Shown piece by piece: positions 1 through 8,661 of a DNA stretch of 64,000 nt. Position 1 is the first letter of the stretch, and each line of letters starts with the position of its first letter. The stretch comes from JAVBKV01 sp031553885 (lineage in GTDB: Bacteria; Bacteroidota; Bacteroidia; Bacteroidales; Azobacteroidaceae). Location: the NCBI GenBank assembly GCA_031553885.1, contig JAVBKV010000019.1, positions 39,744-103,743 of the forward strand, read 5' to 3'. The translations under genes and the position numbers were made by a program. Below the pieces are notes generated by a model, which was not told the DNA's origin, made no database searches, and saw only the letters and a program-made list of their open reading frames with translations.

Positions 1-638
1 ACAAACTGGGAGTAGATTCGCTCTGGATCGTTATTTTTATATCGGTTTTTATCGGAGCGGTACTGACCATCCAGGTATCACTCAACATCCAATCTCCCAT
101 GATCCCGGCATTTACAGTGGGATATATTACCCGTGAAACAATCCTGCTGGAGTTTTCGTCCACGATCATGTGTCTGATCCTGGCCGGGAAAGTCGGTTCG
201 AACATTGCCTCGGAATTGGGAACCATGCGGGTTACCGAGCAGATCGACGCCCTGGAAATCATGGGTATAAACTCGGCTAATTATTTGATTATGCCAAAAT
301 TAGTTGCTTTCATGGCATTCATTCCGGTATTGGTTATTTTCAGTATGTTTTTCGGAATATGCGGAGGATTTATCATCGGCTATACTACTGATATGATTTC
401 CATTACTACGTATGAATACGGTATCCAATATTGGTTCAATCCTTTTTATATCGGTTATTCGATCTCCAAGGCCGTGATATTTGCTTTTATTATTGCCTCC
501 ATCGCTTCTTATTTCGGATACAACGTAAAAGGAGGGGCGCTCCAGGTCGGAAAAGCCAGTACCAATTCAGTGGTATCGAGCAGTGTGATTATTCTGGTCT
601 TCGACCTGGTACTAACTCAACTTATGCTTGCCAAATGA
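1..638 (+). CDS. mlaE: MlaE-family ABC transporter permease (5' end outside window)
   Basis: Inner-membrane permease of the Mla-type lipid ABC transporter, which moves phospholipids between inner and outer membranes. The reading frame is open from base 3, so the N-terminus lies outside the window; about 211 residues are visible. Family features seen are the segment GKVGSNIASELGTMRVTEQIDALE, typical of the MlaE cytoplasmic loop, followed by several hydrophobic helices ending in LVLTQLMLAK. The stop codon overlaps the next gene's start (ATGA at 635-638), so it is translationally coupled to the ATPase. The MlaD substrate-binding protein usually found with this pair is not visible; it may lie elsewhere. 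Family assignment is confident; the transported lipid is inferred from the family. Confidence 0.9.
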   Translation, partial: KLGVDSLWIVIFISVFIGAVLTIQVSLNIQSPMIPAFTVGYITRETILLEFSSTIMCLILAGKVGSNIASELGTMRVTEQIDALEIMGINSANYLIMPKLVAFMAFIPVLVIFSMFFGICGGFIIGYTTDMISITTYEYGIQYWFNPFYIGYSISKAVIFAFIIASIASYFGYNVKGGALQVGKASTNSVVSSSVIILVFDLVLTQLMLAK

Positions 639-1402
639 TCGAAGTCAAAAACATCATCAAATCGTTTGACGGAAAAGTCGTACTGAAAGATATTTCCGCC
701 TCTTTCGACCCGGGAAAGACCAACCTGATTATCGGCCGGAGCGGATCCGGGAAAACGGTATTTATGAAAAACCTCATCGGGTTGTTAAAGCCGGATTCCG
801 GAGAAATCCTGTACAACGAAAGGGATATCATCCGGATGCATAAAAAAGAACTGAAAATGTTACGCAGAGAAATGGGTATGCTGTTCCAGGGCTCGGCGCT
901 TTTCGACTCATTAACGGTATTGGAAAATGTGATGTTTCCACTAACCATGTTCTCCCGGGAAAGTAAAAAAGAAAAACGGGCCATGTTCTGCCTGGAACGG
1001 GTCAATCTCAAAGATGCCGGAAATCTGTTTCCGGCTGAAATCAGTGGAGGTATGATGAAAAGAGCAGCTATCGCCCGGGCAATCTCCCTGAATCCCAAAT
1101 ACCTGTTCTGCGACGAGCCGAATTCCGGACTGGACCCTAAGACCTCTCTCCTGATCGACGACCTGATTCACGATATTACCAACGAATATCAAATGACTAC
1201 CGTAATCAACACGCACGATATGAATTCGGTTATGAATATCGGGGAAAAAATCATTTTTATCAATGAAGGAGAAAAAGCCTGGGAGGGTTCAAAAGATGAT
1301 ATCATGAGCTCGACCAACAAAGCATTGAACGATTTTGTCTTTGCTTCGGATTTGTTCAAGAAAGTTAAACAAGTGGAAAACTCAATGCATGAAGAAGGTT
1401 GA
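635..1402 (+). CDS. mlaF: MlaF-family ABC transporter ATP-binding protein
   Basis: Cytoplasmic ATPase of the Mla-type lipid transporter. The 255-residue protein has Walker A GRSGSGKT near residue 38, the Q-loop MLFQGSALFDSLTV, a signature reading ISGGMMKRAAIARA (the first two positions of LSGGQ altered, as is common in MlaF), Walker B YLFCDEPNSGLDP and the switch histidine in INTHDM. I chose the ATG at 635, which overlaps the permease stop in an ATGA, over an upstream start inside the permease gene that would add about 68 unrelated residues. The next gene starts inside its 3' end, so all three are probably co-translated. Confidence 0.92.
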   Translation: MIEVKNIIKSFDGKVVLKDISASFDPGKTNLIIGRSGSGKTVFMKNLIGLLKPDSGEILYNERDIIRMHKKELKMLRREMGMLFQGSALFDSLTVLENVMFPLTMFSRESKKEKRAMFCLERVNLKDAGNLFPAEISGGMMKRAAIARAISLNPKYLFCDEPNSGLDPKTSLLIDDLIHDITNEYQMTTVINTHDMNSVMNIGEKIIFINEGEKAWEGSKDDIMSSTNKALNDFVFASDLFKKVKQVENSMHEEG

Positions 1403-2150
1403 TCAATTCGTATTCATTTTTATCGTCGTTTGCCTGTTTCCTGCCTGTTCTACGAAACATTATGCCGTAAAAAGCATTGAAGGAACCCGGGTGGAAATGG
1501 ACAGTACCTGGGACGCCAAGGCCGATCCGGCCATTGTCGCCCTGGTCAATTCATATAAAACCAAACTGGAAGCGGAGATGAATGTGGAAATCGGAACCGC
1601 CGCCCAAACCCTGGATAAAGGTTATCCGCAAAGCCTGCTGACCAATTTTACCACTGATGCCATGAAGCAGTTTGCAGCAGAAAAACTGGGAGGAGCCGAT
1701 TTTGGAGTAGTGAACAATGGCGGACTTCGTTCTGTTCTTAATAAAGGGAAGATTACGGTCGGCAACCTGTACGAAATTTATTCTTTCGACAATCAGGTAG
1801 TTCTCCTCGAACTTCCCGGAAAAGCGGTCAGGGAACTTTTTGAATACATTGCGGTCCAGGGAGGAGAAGGCCTGTCAAACGGAGTCCAACTGGTCATAAA
1901 AGACAGAAAAATAAAATCCCTGAAAATCGGAGGACAACCCCTGGACGAAAATAAAACATACCGCGTAGTGACTCTCGATTACTTAGCAGAAGGCAACAGC
2001 GGAATGGTCGCGTTTAAACAAGCTGTCCGAACAACTGATCCGGGTTTAACACTCCGGGATGTGATGATCAATCATGTGAAAAAATGTACCGCTGAGGGTC
2101 AGGTTATAGACGCACGTCTGGATGACAGGATAAAAATAGAAAGGGATTGA
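1389..2150 (+). CDS. 5'-nucleotidase C-terminal-domain lipoprotein
   Basis: Homologous to the C-terminal substrate-binding domain of UshA-type 5'-nucleotidases. Starting at the ATG at 1389 gives 253 residues opening with a hydrophobic segment and a lipobox ending FPAC, so it is probably an exported lipoprotein. The domain hallmark NNGGLRSVLNKGKITVGNLY is visible near residues 118-137, followed by FDNQVVLLELPGKAVRELF. No metallophosphatase motifs are present. The start lies inside the 3' end of mlaF. The catalytic half is the next gene, two bases downstream, so the usual one-chain enzyme appears here as two polypeptides with the domain order reversed. An earlier start at 1335 would spoil the signal peptide and is less likely. 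Confidence 0.85.
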   Translation: MKKVDQFVFIFIVVCLFPACSTKHYAVKSIEGTRVEMDSTWDAKADPAIVALVNSYKTKLEAEMNVEIGTAAQTLDKGYPQSLLTNFTTDAMKQFAAEKLGGADFGVVNNGGLRSVLNKGKITVGNLYEIYSFDNQVVLLELPGKAVRELFEYIAVQGGEGLSNGVQLVIKDRKIKSLKIGGQPLDENKTYRVVTLDYLAEGNSGMVAFKQAVRTTDPGLTLRDVMINHVKKCTAEGQVIDARLDDRIKIERD

Positions 2151-2152
2151 TT

Positions 2153-3001
2153 ATGAGAACAATTGTCATCTTAGTTGTACTGCTTTTTTCAAGCCTGGGT
2201 TTTGCTCAGGAAAATAAATCGCTGGTCGTTCTGCACCTCAACGATACGCACAGCCGTATCGAGCCCATGCCGGCCAACGATTCCCGGAATGCCAACAAGG
2301 GAGGGATCGTTCGTCAATCGGCTTATATCGAAGAAGTTCGCCGGGAAAACCCGGATATGTTACTTTTTCACTGTGGCGATTTTGTACAGGGAACACCTTA
2401 TTTCAACATGTTCAGGGGGGAAGCTGAAGTCACTCTCATGAACGCCATGAAATTCGATGCCGCCTGCATCGGTAACCATGAGTTCGACTATGGTCTGGAA
2501 ACGCTTGCAACGATGATTCGTTCAGCCCATTTTCCGGTTATTACTTCCAATTATGATTTTTCCGGAACTCCTGTAAAAGGATTGACGAAAGAATACCTGA
2601 TCGTTCACCGGAATGGATTGAAGATCGGAATACTTGCCGTCGGTGTTGATCCTGTGGGCTTGATCGCCCTGCAAAATTATACCGGAATGAAATACCTGGA
2701 TCCGGTAGAAACGGCAAACCGGATAGCCGCTTTCCTGAAAGAGAAAGAAAAATGCGACCTGGTTATCTGCCTGTCACACCTGGGTTATTTTCCCAAGGAA
2801 GATGAAATGGGCGATATCACATTAGCAAAGAAAAGCCGGAACATCGACCTCATACTCGGAGGTCACTCCCATACGTACCTGCGACAACCCGACCGGAGGC
2901 TGAACCTGGACGGGAAAGAAGTAGTAATCAGCCAGATGGGAGGTAACGGTATTTATGTGGGACGAATGGATATACAAATGAAAAAGGAGGGAAGTAAGTG
3001 A
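2153..3001 (+). CDS. Exported metallophosphatase, UshA/5'-nucleotidase N-terminal type
   Basis: Calcineurin-like metallophosphoesterase, the catalytic half of a nucleotidase. The 282-residue protein begins with a signal peptide (cleavage likely after SLGFAQ). Metal-binding motifs of the family are all present: LHLNDTHSRIEP, HCGDFVQGTP, GNHEFDYG, CLSHLGY and GGHSHTYL. It stops where the binding domain would normally begin, and that domain is encoded just upstream. The start used is the ATG at 2153; a TTG two codons earlier overlaps the previous stop but is less likely. Its stop overlaps the next gene's GTG start. Likely role is periplasmic nucleotide or sugar-phosphate hydrolysis; substrate unknown. 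Confidence 0.88.
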   Translation: MRTIVILVVLLFSSLGFAQENKSLVVLHLNDTHSRIEPMPANDSRNANKGGIVRQSAYIEEVRRENPDMLLFHCGDFVQGTPYFNMFRGEAEVTLMNAMKFDAACIGNHEFDYGLETLATMIRSAHFPVITSNYDFSGTPVKGLTKEYLIVHRNGLKIGILAVGVDPVGLIALQNYTGMKYLDPVETANRIAAFLKEKEKCDLVICLSHLGYFPKEDEMGDITLAKKSRNIDLILGGHSHTYLRQPDRRLNLDGKEVVISQMGGNGIYVGRMDIQMKKEGSK

Positions 3002-5976
3002 AATTTCTGCGATTTTTATTTCTTTTTCTCCTGACCTGTAGCCTTGCCAAAGCCCAATATCAACCGGAGTTGTATAAAAAAACCGATCGACAGCAAATGA
3101 TCCATTGGGCCGATTCGGTGTTTGATTCCATGACACTGGATGAACGGATCGGACAATTGTTCATGATCATTGCGGATCCTTCTCCTCAGGCCCGGAAGAA
3201 AATTCTTCAAAACATCCGGGAACAGAAAGTCGGAGGAATTCTCTTTGCCAAAGGCGATTTACAGGATCAGGCGGAAAGTATTAATTTTTATCAGGAAAAC
3301 AGTCGGATTCCTTTATGGATTTCATTCGACGGTGAATGGGGATTGTCCATGCGGCTGGAAAACACTCCCCGTTTCCCCAGGAACATGCTCCTTGGCGCCG
3401 TTACGGATAATCAACTGATTTACAACTATGGGGAGGAAGTCGCCCGGGAATGCCGGGAACTGGGTGTTCATATCAACTTCGCTCCGGTACTGGACGTCAA
3501 TAATAACCCGAACAATCCGGTCATCGGAACCCGCTCGTTCGGAGAAAAGCCTCAACTGGTCTCGGAAAAAGGAATCGCCTATGCCAGAGGATTGGAAAAT
3601 ACGGGAGTCATGGCTGTCGGAAAACACTTTCCCGGACATGGAGATACTTCCGAAGACTCACACAAAACATTACCCGTTATTCCCCACACACAAGCTCACC
3701 TGGATGAAGTAGAGCTATATCCCTTTGTTCAATTTATTCAGGGAGGTTTCAGCGGAATCATGACCGGTCACTTACTGGTCCCTGCGCTGGATAATTCCGG
3801 AATACCGACTTCCTTGTCAAAAAAGGTAGTGGATGATTTCCTGCAAAAAAAGTTAGGATTCCGGGGACTTACTTTTACCGATGCACTGGTCATGAGAGGA
3901 GCATCCGCCGGAAAGGAAAGCATTTGTGTACAGGCACTTTTAGCCGGAAATGACATCCTGCTCAGCCCCGAAAAACCGGCAAAAGAATTCGAGGCAATCA
4001 AAAAAGCCATTCAGGACGGAACCCTGGAATTAAAAACAATTGAAGATAAATGCCTGAAAATTCTGCAATACAAATACATTGCAGGCCTCAATACCTATAA
4101 AGCTATTCAGGTCAAAGGACTCCGGCAACGAATCAATTCCGCTTATTCCCAATGGCTGGTCCGTAAACTGAACAACGAAGGCATGACATTATTGAAAAAT
4201 GCACAGGATATCATTCCCATAAAACAACTGGCCAGAACAAAAATCGCCGTACTCTCGCTGGGAGCAGACGATCCTACCGCTTTTCAGTCAATGCTGGACA
4301 CTTATGTTCCTGTGGAAAAATTCCAGATCCCCCGTAATGCGCCGGAAAAAACAATTACCGGAGTTTTCGAACAATTAAAAAAATACGATCTGATTATTAC
4401 CGGAGTTCACTCGGAAAGGATTTCCGACTATCCGGCCTTACAAGCCCTGGCTGCAGAAAAGAAAGTAATTTTCGTTTTTTTCACCTCTCCTTATTCGATG
4501 CAATCCTTTAAACGGAGCATAGCCGCAGCTTATGGGGTAGTTCTGGGTTATGAGAACACAGTGTATGCTCAGGAAGCTGCAGCCCAACTAATCATGGGAG
4601 GCATTCCCGCCAAAGGAAAGCTACCGGTTACCGTACCGGGATTATTTGCTTACCAGGACGGACTTTCGACAGAGAAAGTAAGGTTGTCTTACCAGGAACC
4701 CGGAGAAGCAGGTCTTTCTGCCGGAATTCTGGAAAAAATCGAGCCCATCGTACGGGAAGGAATCAAAGAAAAAGCGTTTCCGGGCTGTCAGGTACTGATT
4801 GCAAAAAACGGAGTCATCGTTTACAACCGGTCTTTCGGGTATTTTGACTATGCCCGTACCCATCCGGTCCAGAATACGGACATTTACGACCTGGCTTCCG
4901 TTACCAAAGCGGCTGCGACTATCCCCGCCATCATGAAACTTTACGACCTGAAGAAGATCAACCTGCAAGACCCTTTAAGCCGGTACATTCCGGAACTCAA
5001 AAATACAGACAAAGACGACATCACGATCAGAAGTGCCTTGTATCACCAAACCGGTCTGATATCTTTCCTTCCTTTTTACCGGCTGGCTATCGATGAGCAA
5101 AGTTACAAAGGGCCGCTTTACTCCTCCCGCCGCGACCTGACTTACCGTACCTTATACGATAATAATACGTATATGCGCACGGATTTCCAGTTCAAGCCGG
5201 AACTGGTTTCTGAAACTCCGGAAAAAGGATACGACCTGCAAGTCGCACGAAACTTTTACCTGAAAAATAATTTCTCCCAATTAATATTGAAAGAAATCGC
5301 TCAATCGTCATTAAAGAAAAAAAATACGTATCTTTACAGTGATCTGAATTTCATGCTATTGAAAGAAGTCGTAGAAAATGTATCAGGACGTACACTGGAT
5401 ACCTTTCTGGAATCCGAATTTTATGCAAACCTGGGTGCAGGGCACACGTTGTTCAAACCCCTGCAACGAATTGATACCACAAGAATCGCGCCTACGGAAC
5501 ATGATGAATTCCTGAGAAACCAAATTCTGATCGGGTTCGTCGATGATGAAGCTGCTGCTTTTATGGGAGGAGTTTCCGGAAATGCAGGCCTTTTCTCCAA
5601 TGCCAACGACCTGTCCAAGCTTCTCCAATTGTTGTTGAATGACGGAGAATATGGAGGGGAACGATACCTGAGCAGAGAAACATGCCAGGTTTTTACCCGA
5701 GCCAAAAGTTCAATCAGCCGCAGGGGCCTCGGATTCGATAAGCCGGATAAAGAGAAACCGCATTCCAGTCCAACATCTGATTCCGTTCCGGCCTCTGTTT
5801 ATGGTCATACGGGATTTACAGGCACTTGTTTCTGGGTAGACCCCGACAATGATTTGATTTATATATTTTTATCAAACAGGGTATATCCTTCCCGCATCCA
5901 GAAAAAATTAATGGAATTGAACATCCGGACCCGTATTCAGGATGTTATATATGAAGCGATCCGTAAAACAGAATAA
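2998..5976 (+). CDS. GH3 beta-N-acetylglucosaminidase fused to a beta-lactamase-fold serine hydrolase
   Basis: A 992-residue exported fusion. After a signal peptide, residues of about 40-570 form a glycoside hydrolase family 3 module with the NagZ loop KHFPGHGDTSEDSH, whose His/Asp pair acts as acid/base, and FTDALVMRGA near residue 295, whose Asp should be the nucleophile. Residues of about 580-992 form a class C beta-lactamase/penicillin-binding fold with the active-site SVTK near residue 634, YSDLNF in place of YxN, and HTGFTG in place of KTG. The GTG start at 2998 overlaps the previous stop. The pairing suggests peptidoglycan fragment recycling or remodelling in the periplasm. The fusion is known in Bacteroidota, but the role of the second domain here is inferred. 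Confidence 0.92.
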   Translation: MKFLRFLFLFLLTCSLAKAQYQPELYKKTDRQQMIHWADSVFDSMTLDERIGQLFMIIADPSPQARKKILQNIREQKVGGILFAKGDLQDQAESINFYQENSRIPLWISFDGEWGLSMRLENTPRFPRNMLLGAVTDNQLIYNYGEEVARECRELGVHINFAPVLDVNNNPNNPVIGTRSFGEKPQLVSEKGIAYARGLENTGVMAVGKHFPGHGDTSEDSHKTLPVIPHTQAHLDEVELYPFVQFIQGGFSGIMTGHLLVPALDNSGIPTSLSKKVVDDFLQKKLGFRGLTFTDALVMRGASAGKESICVQALLAGNDILLSPEKPAKEFEAIKKAIQDGTLELKTIEDKCLKILQYKYIAGLNTYKAIQVKGLRQRINSAYSQWLVRKLNNEGMTLLKNAQDIIPIKQLARTKIAVLSLGADDPTAFQSMLDTYVPVEKFQIPRNAPEKTITGVFEQLKKYDLIITGVHSERISDYPALQALAAEKKVIFVFFTSPYSMQSFKRSIAAAYGVVLGYENTVYAQEAAAQLIMGGIPAKGKLPVTVPGLFAYQDGLSTEKVRLSYQEPGEAGLSAGILEKIEPIVREGIKEKAFPGCQVLIAKNGVIVYNRSFGYFDYARTHPVQNTDIYDLASVTKAAATIPAIMKLYDLKKINLQDPLSRYIPELKNTDKDDITIRSALYHQTGLISFLPFYRLAIDEQSYKGPLYSSRRDLTYRTLYDNNTYMRTDFQFKPELVSETPEKGYDLQVARNFYLKNNFSQLILKEIAQSSLKKKNTYLYSDLNFMLLKEVVENVSGRTLDTFLESEFYANLGAGHTLFKPLQRIDTTRIAPTEHDEFLRNQILIGFVDDEAAAFMGGVSGNAGLFSNANDLSKLLQLLLNDGEYGGERYLSRETCQVFTRAKSSISRRGLGFDKPDKEKPHSSPTSDSVPASVYGHTGFTGTCFWVDPDNDLIYIFLSNRVYPSRIQKKLMELNIRTRIQDVIYEAIRKTE

Positions 5977-5988
5977 ATAATTATACCT

Positions 5989-6516
5989 ATGAGACTGACA
6001 TTAATAAGGCATACGGCTGTAGAAGTTTCCTCCGGTGTCTGTTACGGTTTCTCCGATGTCCCATTGAGACCATCTTTTCCGGCAGAAGCAGCTATCATAA
6101 AAGAACAACTGAAAGACAAAACATTCGATCGGGTCTATACCAGCCCGTTGTCCAGGTGCACGCAATTGGCGGACTTCTGCGACTACCCGGAAGCCATCCG
6201 GGATGAACGCCTGAAGGAGCTGAACTTTGGAGACTGGGAAATGAAATCCTGGATGGAAATAGACAAGGCAGAAGCCGCCGGATGGTTTGCCGACTGGCTT
6301 CACTATCCGGCTAAAAACGGAGAATCCTACGCAATAATGAAAGAAAGGGTCGATGCTTTCATGAATCAGTTAAAAGCATCCGGTACCGGCTCTGCTTGTA
6401 TCTTCACTCATGCAGGCGTTATCCGTCTGATTCATGTTTTTGCAGGAATATATCCGCTGGAAGAATCTTTTGAGTTTCCAGTAGAATACGGTCAAATTTT
6501 TGAATTGGAATTATAA
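5989..6516 (+). CDS. cobC: Histidine phosphatase, alpha-ribazole phosphatase (CobC)-like
   Basis: Histidine phosphatase superfamily protein of 175 residues. The catalytic N-terminal motif reads LIRHTAV, so the usual RHG is RHT, as in many CobC-type sequences. The second histidine is in IFTHAGVIRLI near residue 140, and SPLSRCTQLA supplies the conserved Arg. CobC removes phosphate from alpha-ribazole phosphate late in cobalamin assembly. No other cobalamin gene is in the window, and it closes an envelope gene chain 12 bases after the GH3 gene, so a broader phosphatase role is possible. There is no signal peptide, so it acts in the cytoplasm. Confidence 0.7.
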   Translation: MRLTLIRHTAVEVSSGVCYGFSDVPLRPSFPAEAAIIKEQLKDKTFDRVYTSPLSRCTQLADFCDYPEAIRDERLKELNFGDWEMKSWMEIDKAEAAGWFADWLHYPAKNGESYAIMKERVDAFMNQLKASGTGSACIFTHAGVIRLIHVFAGIYPLEESFEFPVEYGQIFELEL

Positions 6517-6819
6517 ATAAGAACTGGCATAAATTTGATTATTTGATATTTTTAACTTTTCTTTTATTGTTTGCAAAAAATAACAAAAAACACTTCTTTT
6601 TAATTTTTATTTTCAAATTTGGTCTGGTTTTTGATGGATAAAAGTCAGAGATCATACAAAATCCATCCTTCTCAAGAGATAATTGTAGAAGTCTTGTTTA
6701 TTTATCCCCTTTTTGATATTGCTTGGGAAAGCCGTTTCAAAATTCATAGTTACAGAGTGTGTATATATGGAGATCAATACGATATATTATCTTGGAAGGA
6801 TGGTTTCTTCAATCCGTTT
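6517..6819. other. AT-rich intergenic stretch with no supported gene
   Basis: About 300 bases between the phosphatase and the small membrane protein. Forward frames are open here (for example from 6619), but the peptide has no recognisable motif and runs straight through the hairpin at 6811-6835 and into the antisense of the 57-residue gene, so I do not call it. The stretch is strongly AT-rich. Confidence 0.5.
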
Positions 6820-6836
6820 TTACGAACGGATTTTTT
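6811..6836 (+). terminator. Hairpin with T-run (forward terminator)
   Basis: AATCCGTT and AACGGATT pair around a six-base loop and are followed on the plus strand by seven Ts. The T-run orientation suits forward transcripts. The hairpin also covers the stop codon of the minus-strand small gene. Confidence 0.6.
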
Positions 6837-6993
6837 TATTAATTATAATATGCGCAATAAATCCACAGATGATCAATCCCAAACCTGCTGCTAAGCTTTT
6901 GTTAGTAGATATATGTAAGAAAAAAGGGACAGCGAGTAAAATTACCCCAATGATCAAAAGGATAATTCCTGTGTTTTTCAACAAAAATTTCAT
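6820..6993 (-). CDS. Small two-helix membrane protein, 57 residues
   Basis: Short minus-strand gene not overlapped by any convincing forward gene. It reads MKFLLKNTGIILLIIGVILL at its start, then AVPFF, a short polar turn HISTNKS, and a second helix LAAGLGLIICGFIAHIIIN, ending KKIRS. Two transmembrane helices with a positive N-terminus and tail suggest a small inner-membrane protein. No function is recognised. ATG start at 6993, stop TAA at 6820-6822 within the hairpin. Support comes from the clean coding pattern and the amphiphilic layout. Confidence 0.65.
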   Translation of the reverse strand: MKFLLKNTGIILLIIGVILLAVPFFLHISTNKSLAAGLGLIICGFIAHIIINKKIRS

Positions 6994-7063
6994 CGTTTCA
7001 AATGTATTATAATATTATATTTAGATTATCTGATGCTTAGGCTAACCGTATCCCGAAGGGATT

Positions 7064-7234
7064 AAATTTGAATAACCGCGGGTGTAACCCGTGGAAAGTA
7101 CTATCGCTCTGCAGACCGTCTGCGAAGCGGGCGAATAGTACAAGAGTTATTCGCCCCCTGTGGGGACGGGTTTAAGTGTGGACTATCTTTGTCCACGGGT
7201 TACACCCGCGGTTATTCAAATTTGCCCGCTTCGC
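7064..7234. repeat. Large nested inverted repeat, perfect 32-base arms
   Basis: Bases 7064-7095 and 7192-7223 are perfect reverse complements of each other (32 bases each). Inside are further pairs: GCAGAC-C-GTCTGC near 7111-7123, GTACTAT(T)CGC with its complement, and GTGGAC with GTCCAC near 7178-7195. GCGAAGCGGGC at 7122-7132 pairs with 7224-7234, crossing the outer arm. It is GC-richer than the flanks. It looks like a dispersed REP/MITE-type intergenic element; no coding sequence is present. Confidence 0.8.
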
Positions 7235-7343
7235 GGCCATACTGTAGATATAATATCCGATATTACATTTTATCTAACCGACTTCCGGCGTCAGCTTAAC
7301 TTCAACAAATAACGGGAAAATTTGCTGAATCCAAAAATTTCCT

Positions 7344-7373
7344 TTTGAAAAAACAAAGAAATACCTATTTTTG
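7344..7373 (+). promoter_or_regulatory. Promoter for plsC (TTTG-N18-TATTTTTG)
   Basis: TTTG at 7344-7347 and TATTTTTG at 7366-7373 fit the Bacteroidota -33/-7 pattern (TTTG, about 19 bases, TAnnTTTG). The start would lie about 20 bases before the plsC ATG. Confidence 0.6.
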
Positions 7374-7400
7374 CACTATTAAATACCATATAAATATCCC

Positions 7401-8153
7401 ATGAGACAATTCCTTATAATGATTTACCAGTTTTGTATCTGGTTACCTCTTTTCCTGGTGATCACCATCCTTACAGCGTTGGTTACTACGATTGGTTGTC
7501 TACTGGGAGGAGAACGTTTTTTCAGTTATTATCCAGGAATGATCTGGTCTAAATTAACTTGTATCATCACTTTATGCCCGGTTAAAGTAATCGGAAAAGA
7601 AAAACTCAATAAAAAACAATCCTATATTTTCGTATCCAATCACCAGGGTGCTTACGATATTTTCCTGATATACGGATACCTGGGACAACCCATCAAATGG
7701 GTTATGAAAAAAAGCCTGAGAAAAATTCCACTGGTGGGGAAAGCTTGTGAAGCCGCAGGATTTATATTTGTGGATAGTTCTTCTCCCAAAGCGGCTGCAA
7801 AAACCATCGAAGAAGCGGAAAGCAAGCTTAACAACGGAGCATCCATCAGCATTTTTCCTGAAGGATCCCGGACCAAAACAGGAAAGATGGCTCCTTTCAA
7901 AAAGGGAGCTTTCCAGATGGCTCTGGACCTGAAATTACCGATTGTTCCGGTAACCATTAACGGGTCTTATGAAGTGATGCCCATCCAGACCTATTTCATT
8001 CGTCCGCATAAGATGGAACTGATTATTCACGATCCCATATCCACAGAGGAATATGCTCCCCTCGATATCCGGGAAGCGGCAACCAATATCCGTATACTGA
8101 CAGATCAAACCAGAGCAACCATCGATTCTTCGTTATGGGAAAAATACAAATAA
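7401..8153 (+). CDS. plsC: 1-acyl-sn-glycerol-3-phosphate acyltransferase
   Basis: Membrane-bound enzyme that acylates lysophosphatidic acid to phosphatidic acid, the second acylation step of phospholipid synthesis. The 250-residue protein has an N-terminal hydrophobic anchor (residues of about 5-35), the catalytic HX4D motif in SNHQGAYDIF near residue 77, and the substrate-binding FPEGSRTKTG near residue 152. VPVTINGSYEVMP is the fourth conserved block. Length is normal for the family. It starts at the ATG at 7401 and is followed after seven bases by the phosphatase gene, so the two probably share a transcript. Confidence 0.92.
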   Translation: MRQFLIMIYQFCIWLPLFLVITILTALVTTIGCLLGGERFFSYYPGMIWSKLTCIITLCPVKVIGKEKLNKKQSYIFVSNHQGAYDIFLIYGYLGQPIKWVMKKSLRKIPLVGKACEAAGFIFVDSSSPKAAAKTIEEAESKLNNGASISIFPEGSRTKTGKMAPFKKGAFQMALDLKLPIVPVTINGSYEVMPIQTYFIRPHKMELIIHDPISTEEYAPLDIREAATNIRILTDQTRATIDSSLWEKYK

Positions 8154-8160
8154 AATCAAT

Positions 8161-8661
8161 ATGGAAATAAAAATATTATTCGTCTGCCTCGGAAATATTT
8201 GCCGCTCTCCGGCCGCTGAGGGTATCATGAAAAAGAAAGTACGGGAACGGGGACTGGAAAAGTATTTTCGGATCGATTCCGCAGGCATTCATGGTTATCA
8301 TGAAGGAGAATTACCTGACTCCCGGATGCGGTCACATGCTACCCGAAGAGGGTATGTGCTGAATTCGTTATCCCGTCCGGTCGTATACAATGATTTTTCA
8401 GATTTCGACCTGATAATAGGTATGGACGACAACAACATACGCGACCTGATGCGTAAAGCTCCCGATGTCGAATCGCAGCAGAGAATTCACCGCATGACCG
8501 ACTATTGCAGGGTCCTTGCCGCCGATCATATCCCCGATCCGTATTACGGAGGAGCTTCCGGTTTCGAACTGGTACTGGATTTATTGGAGGATGCGTGCGA
8601 AGGATTGTTGAAAGAACTGATCTCAACAAATCATTTGGAAGGCGTTTCCAATTCCGGATAA
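8161..8661 (+). CDS. Low-molecular-weight protein tyrosine phosphatase
   Basis: Cytoplasmic tyrosine phosphatase of 166 residues. The catalytic P-loop VCLGNICRSPAAEG (CX5R-S) sits at residues of about 7-20, and the acid aspartate is in DHIPDPYYGG near residue 120. Length is typical. Members act on tyrosine-phosphorylated proteins, often in capsule control, but no capsule genes are adjacent. Its last 31 bases overlap the 3' end of the convergent pgpH gene. Confidence 0.93.
   Translation: MEIKILFVCLGNICRSPAAEGIMKKKVRERGLEKYFRIDSAGIHGYHEGELPDSRMRSHATRRGYVLNSLSRPVVYNDFSDFDLIIGMDDNNIRDLMRKAPDVESQQRIHRMTDYCRVLAADHIPDPYYGGASGFELVLDLLEDACEGLLKELISTNHLEGVSNSG

Noticed and set aside
6619..7012. Forward open frames of 90-100 codons in the gene-poor region
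   Set aside because: No recognisable motif, they cross the hairpin at 6811-6836 and lie antisense to the better-supported 57-residue gene.
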